From Caballeronia glebae (GTDB taxonomy: Bacteria > Pseudomonadota > Gammaproteobacteria > Burkholderiales > Burkholderiaceae): DNA of 64,000 nucleotides. The DNA lies in NCBI RefSeq assembly GCF_001545035.1, contig NZ_FCOJ02000025.1, positions 36,593 through 100,592 of the forward strand. The letters run 5' to 3'. Below the pieces are notes generated by a model. The model saw only the letters and a program-made list of their open reading frames with translations, was not told where the DNA came from and did no database searches. Below, in pieces: positions 62,206 through 64,000 of the stretch. Both the position numbers and the translations under genes were made by a program. Each line of letters starts with the position of its first letter. Positions within the stretch are counted from its first letter, which is position 1.

Positions 62206-64000
62206 CGTCCGCTCCCGGCGCGGCGGCCTTCGATTCGACATCCTCGTCGGGCGGCAAAGCTTCAGGCGGCGCATCGTTTGCCGGCAGCGTGAACCAGAAT
62301 CGCGCGCCCAGTATGCGTCCGCTCGCGTCTTCACGATTCTCGACGCCGATCTGCCCGCCATGCGCCTCCACGATCGCGCGGCAGATGGCGAGACCGAGCC
62401 CGATGCCCGGTTGCGCGGATTCCTTCTCGCCGCGCGTGAACTTGTCGAACAGACGGCTCTGCATGCCGGCGGGCACGCCCGGGCCTTCGTCGTCGATACA
62501 CACGCGCACGAAGCGCGCATCGCCGTCGTGCGCAAGCGCCGCGCCGATGCGGATCGGCGTCGCGGGCGGCGTGTACTTCGCGGCGTTTTCCAGCAGATTG
62601 GCGAAGAGACGCTCCATCAGCACGGCGTCGAGTTGCAGCAACGGCAGGTTGGCCGGCACGCGCGTCTGCACGGGACGGCCCGCGAGCACCCGGCGCGAGC
62701 CCGCGAGCGCCGCGCCCACGGTTTCTTCGAGCATCGACCATTGACGGTTCAGGCGGATCGCGCCCGCCTGCAGGCGCGCCATGTCGAGCAGATTCGTCAC
62801 GAGGCCGCTCATGCGCAGTGCTTCCTCGTGGATCGCGTGCACGAGTTCCTGCGACGCTTGCGAGTTGCCGCCCGCTTCGCGCGCCTCTTCCTCCAGCACC
62901 GAAGCGAAGCCGACGATCGACGTGAGCGGCGTGCGCAGATCGTGCGATATCGCGGACAAAAGCGAGTTGCGCAAGCGCTCCGATTCCATGTTGACGAGCG
63001 CGTCCTGCGCGATCTCGACGTAATGCACGCGTTCCAGCGCGAGCGCGATTTGCGACGCGAAAGTCTCGATCATGCGGCGCTGCTCGGGCACGGCGAGTTC
63101 GGCTTCGCGCTCGGTCGCGAGCGCGAGCACGCCGCGCGTGCGCATCGGCGCCTTGAGCGGCAGATAAAGCGCCTGCGCCGCGGGCAAGGTTTCCGTGCCG
63201 CGGCCCGCCGGCTTCTGCTGGTCATAGACCCATTGCGCGATGTCGAGATCGAGCCGCGCGGCATCCAGCGTCACATCGGGATTCGGCTCGTCCACTTTCT
63301 GCCGCACTTTTTCGGCGGCGTCGGGCAGGAGCATCGCAACCTTCGCCTGAAACACTTCCGCGACGTGGCGCGTGCCGATCTCGATGATCTGCTCGGTCAT
63401 CAACGCGGCGCCGAGTTCCTTGGTCATCGCATACATCGCGCCGGTGCGACGCTCGCGTTGCGATGCGATGCGCGCCTCGCGCCGCAAGCTCGACGTCAGA
63501 TGACTGATGATGAGCGAGGTCAGCAGCATGACGAGAAAGGTCAGCAGATACTGCGTGTCCGTCACGGAGAAAGAGAGTTCGGGCGGCACGAAGAAGAAGT
63601 CGAACGCGGCGACCGACAGAAACGACAGCATCACGCCCGGCCCGCGCCCGAGCCGCACCGCCGCGAAAATCACGCCGAGCAGATAGAGCATCACGAGATT
63701 CGTGATCGCGAACTGATGCGCGGCGAGCACGTCGGCGGCGAGCGTGATGGCGCCACCGATCGCGAGTGCGAGGAGATACGCGCGCGGCGACGAGTGCCCG
63801 CCGTCGCGCCACGTGCCAAAGGCCTGCGCGAGCGTGCGGCGTTGCTCGTCGCGCGCGCCGGTCGACACCAGCGTCACGTCGATATCCGAGCCTTGCCCGA
63901 TGATGCGCTCGCTCACCGGCCGCGCGGCGAGGCGCCGCCATCCAGCGCTCGCCGATGCGCCCGCGACGAGCTTCGACACGTTGCGCATGTGCGCGTAGTC
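62198..64000 (-). CDS. kdpD: Sensor kinase KdpD, C-terminal part
   Basis: The last 600 residues of KdpD; the N-terminal KdpD and most of the USP domain lie off the right edge. Visible are the end of the USP domain (MRNVSKLVAGAS), four hydrophobic helices (DUF4118; AITNLVMLYLLGVIFAAVRL and others), a GAF-like region, the H-box ISHDLRTPLTSI (phospho-accepting His near residue 352 of this fragment) and the ATP-binding NLLENAAKYTP, DEGPGVP and GIGLGLAICRAI motifs. It senses potassium limitation. The frame is open to base 64000. Confidence 0.95.
   Translation of the reverse strand, partial: DYAHMRNVSKLVAGASASAGWRRLAARPVSERIIGQGSDIDVTLVSTGARDEQRRTLAQAFGTWRDGGHSSPRAYLLALAIGGAITLAADVLAAHQFAITNLVMLYLLGVIFAAVRLGRGPGVMLSFLSVAAFDFFFVPPELSFSVTDTQYLLTFLVMLLTSLIISHLTSSLRREARIASQRERRTGAMYAMTKELGAALMTEQIIEIGTRHVAEVFQAKVAMLLPDAAEKVRQKVDEPNPDVTLDAARLDLDIAQWVYDQQKPAGRGTETLPAAQALYLPLKAPMRTRGVLALATEREAELAVPEQRRMIETFASQIALALERVHYVEIAQDALVNMESERLRNSLLSAISHDLRTPLTSIVGFASVLEEEAREAGGNSQASQELVHAIHEEALRMSGLVTNLLDMARLQAGAIRLNRQWSMLEETVGAALAGSRRVLAGRPVQTRVPANLPLLQLDAVLMERLFANLLENAAKYTPPATPIRIGAALAHDGDARFVRVCIDDEGPGVPAGMQSRLFDKFTRGEKESAQPGIGLGLAICRAIVEAHGGQIGVENREDASGRILGARFWFTLPANDAPPEALPPDEDVESKAAAPGADDV

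Overview
The window looks like a piece of a Burkholderiaceae chromosome (Burkholderia sensu lato, most like Caballeronia or Paraburkholderia). This is inferred from the high GC content and from gene families typical of the group: a trimeric porin of the Burkholderia type, a phasin, an FtrABCD-type ferrous iron importer, the aceE-aceF-lpdA order with lipoyl-bearing E3, and a FixLJ-like two-component pair next to aceE and close to folD and prlC. No species can be named from sequence alone. There is no phage, insertion sequence, CRISPR array or plasmid module; this is mostly ordinary chromosome with a few accessory patches.

Layout. 1-5.7 kb: the start of a POT peptide transporter, a LysE-type exporter, a porin, a short-chain dehydrogenase, an RNase HI-like protein, a PRC-barrel protein and two small proteins (one KTSC). 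5.7-10.3 kb: a gene-poor, partly AT-richer stretch with small secreted or orphan proteins, a lysine-rich protein ending in a ribbon-helix-helix-like domain, and a CHAD-domain gene broken by several frameshifts. 10.3-18.5 kb: tRNA-Ser(GGA), an acetate-type Na+/solute symporter with its small subunit, acetyl-CoA synthetase, a DMT exporter, a UPF0114 protein and class I fumarase.

18.6-30.6 kb holds an iron and heme cluster: bfr, murI, bfd, tonB-exbB-exbD, hemP, a HbpS/GlcG-like protein and ftrABCD, with Fur-box-like sites before bfd and hemP and a weaker one before ftrA. Storage (Bfr), release (Bfd), energised outer-membrane uptake (TonB-ExbBD), heme-uptake control (HemP) and ferrous iron import (FtrABCD) are therefore close together. 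LysR, pirin, OsmC and SRPBCC genes sit among them.

30.9-41.6 kb: uvrB, an aromatic/aspartate aminotransferase, a Gly/Pro-rich lipoprotein, lutAB lactate-oxidation genes divergent from an IclR regulator, a penicillin-binding endopeptidase and a phasin. 41.7-51.8 kb: the pyruvate dehydrogenase complex (aceE, aceF, lpdA on the minus strand) divergent from a PAS histidine kinase/FixJ-type regulator pair. 52-57.7 kb: a DUF3300/DUF2950 pair, folD and oligopeptidase A. 57.7-64 kb: a cytosine-deaminase-like gene with an upstream nitrilase-fold protein that has lost all three catalytic residues, a divergent LysR, a GNAT acetyltransferase, and kdpE with the 3' part of kdpD.

The points most worth following are the triad-less nitrilase paired with codA, two tiny overlapping ORFs just before tonB, the decayed CHAD gene, the long coiled-coil insertion in the symporter, and the iron cluster as a whole.
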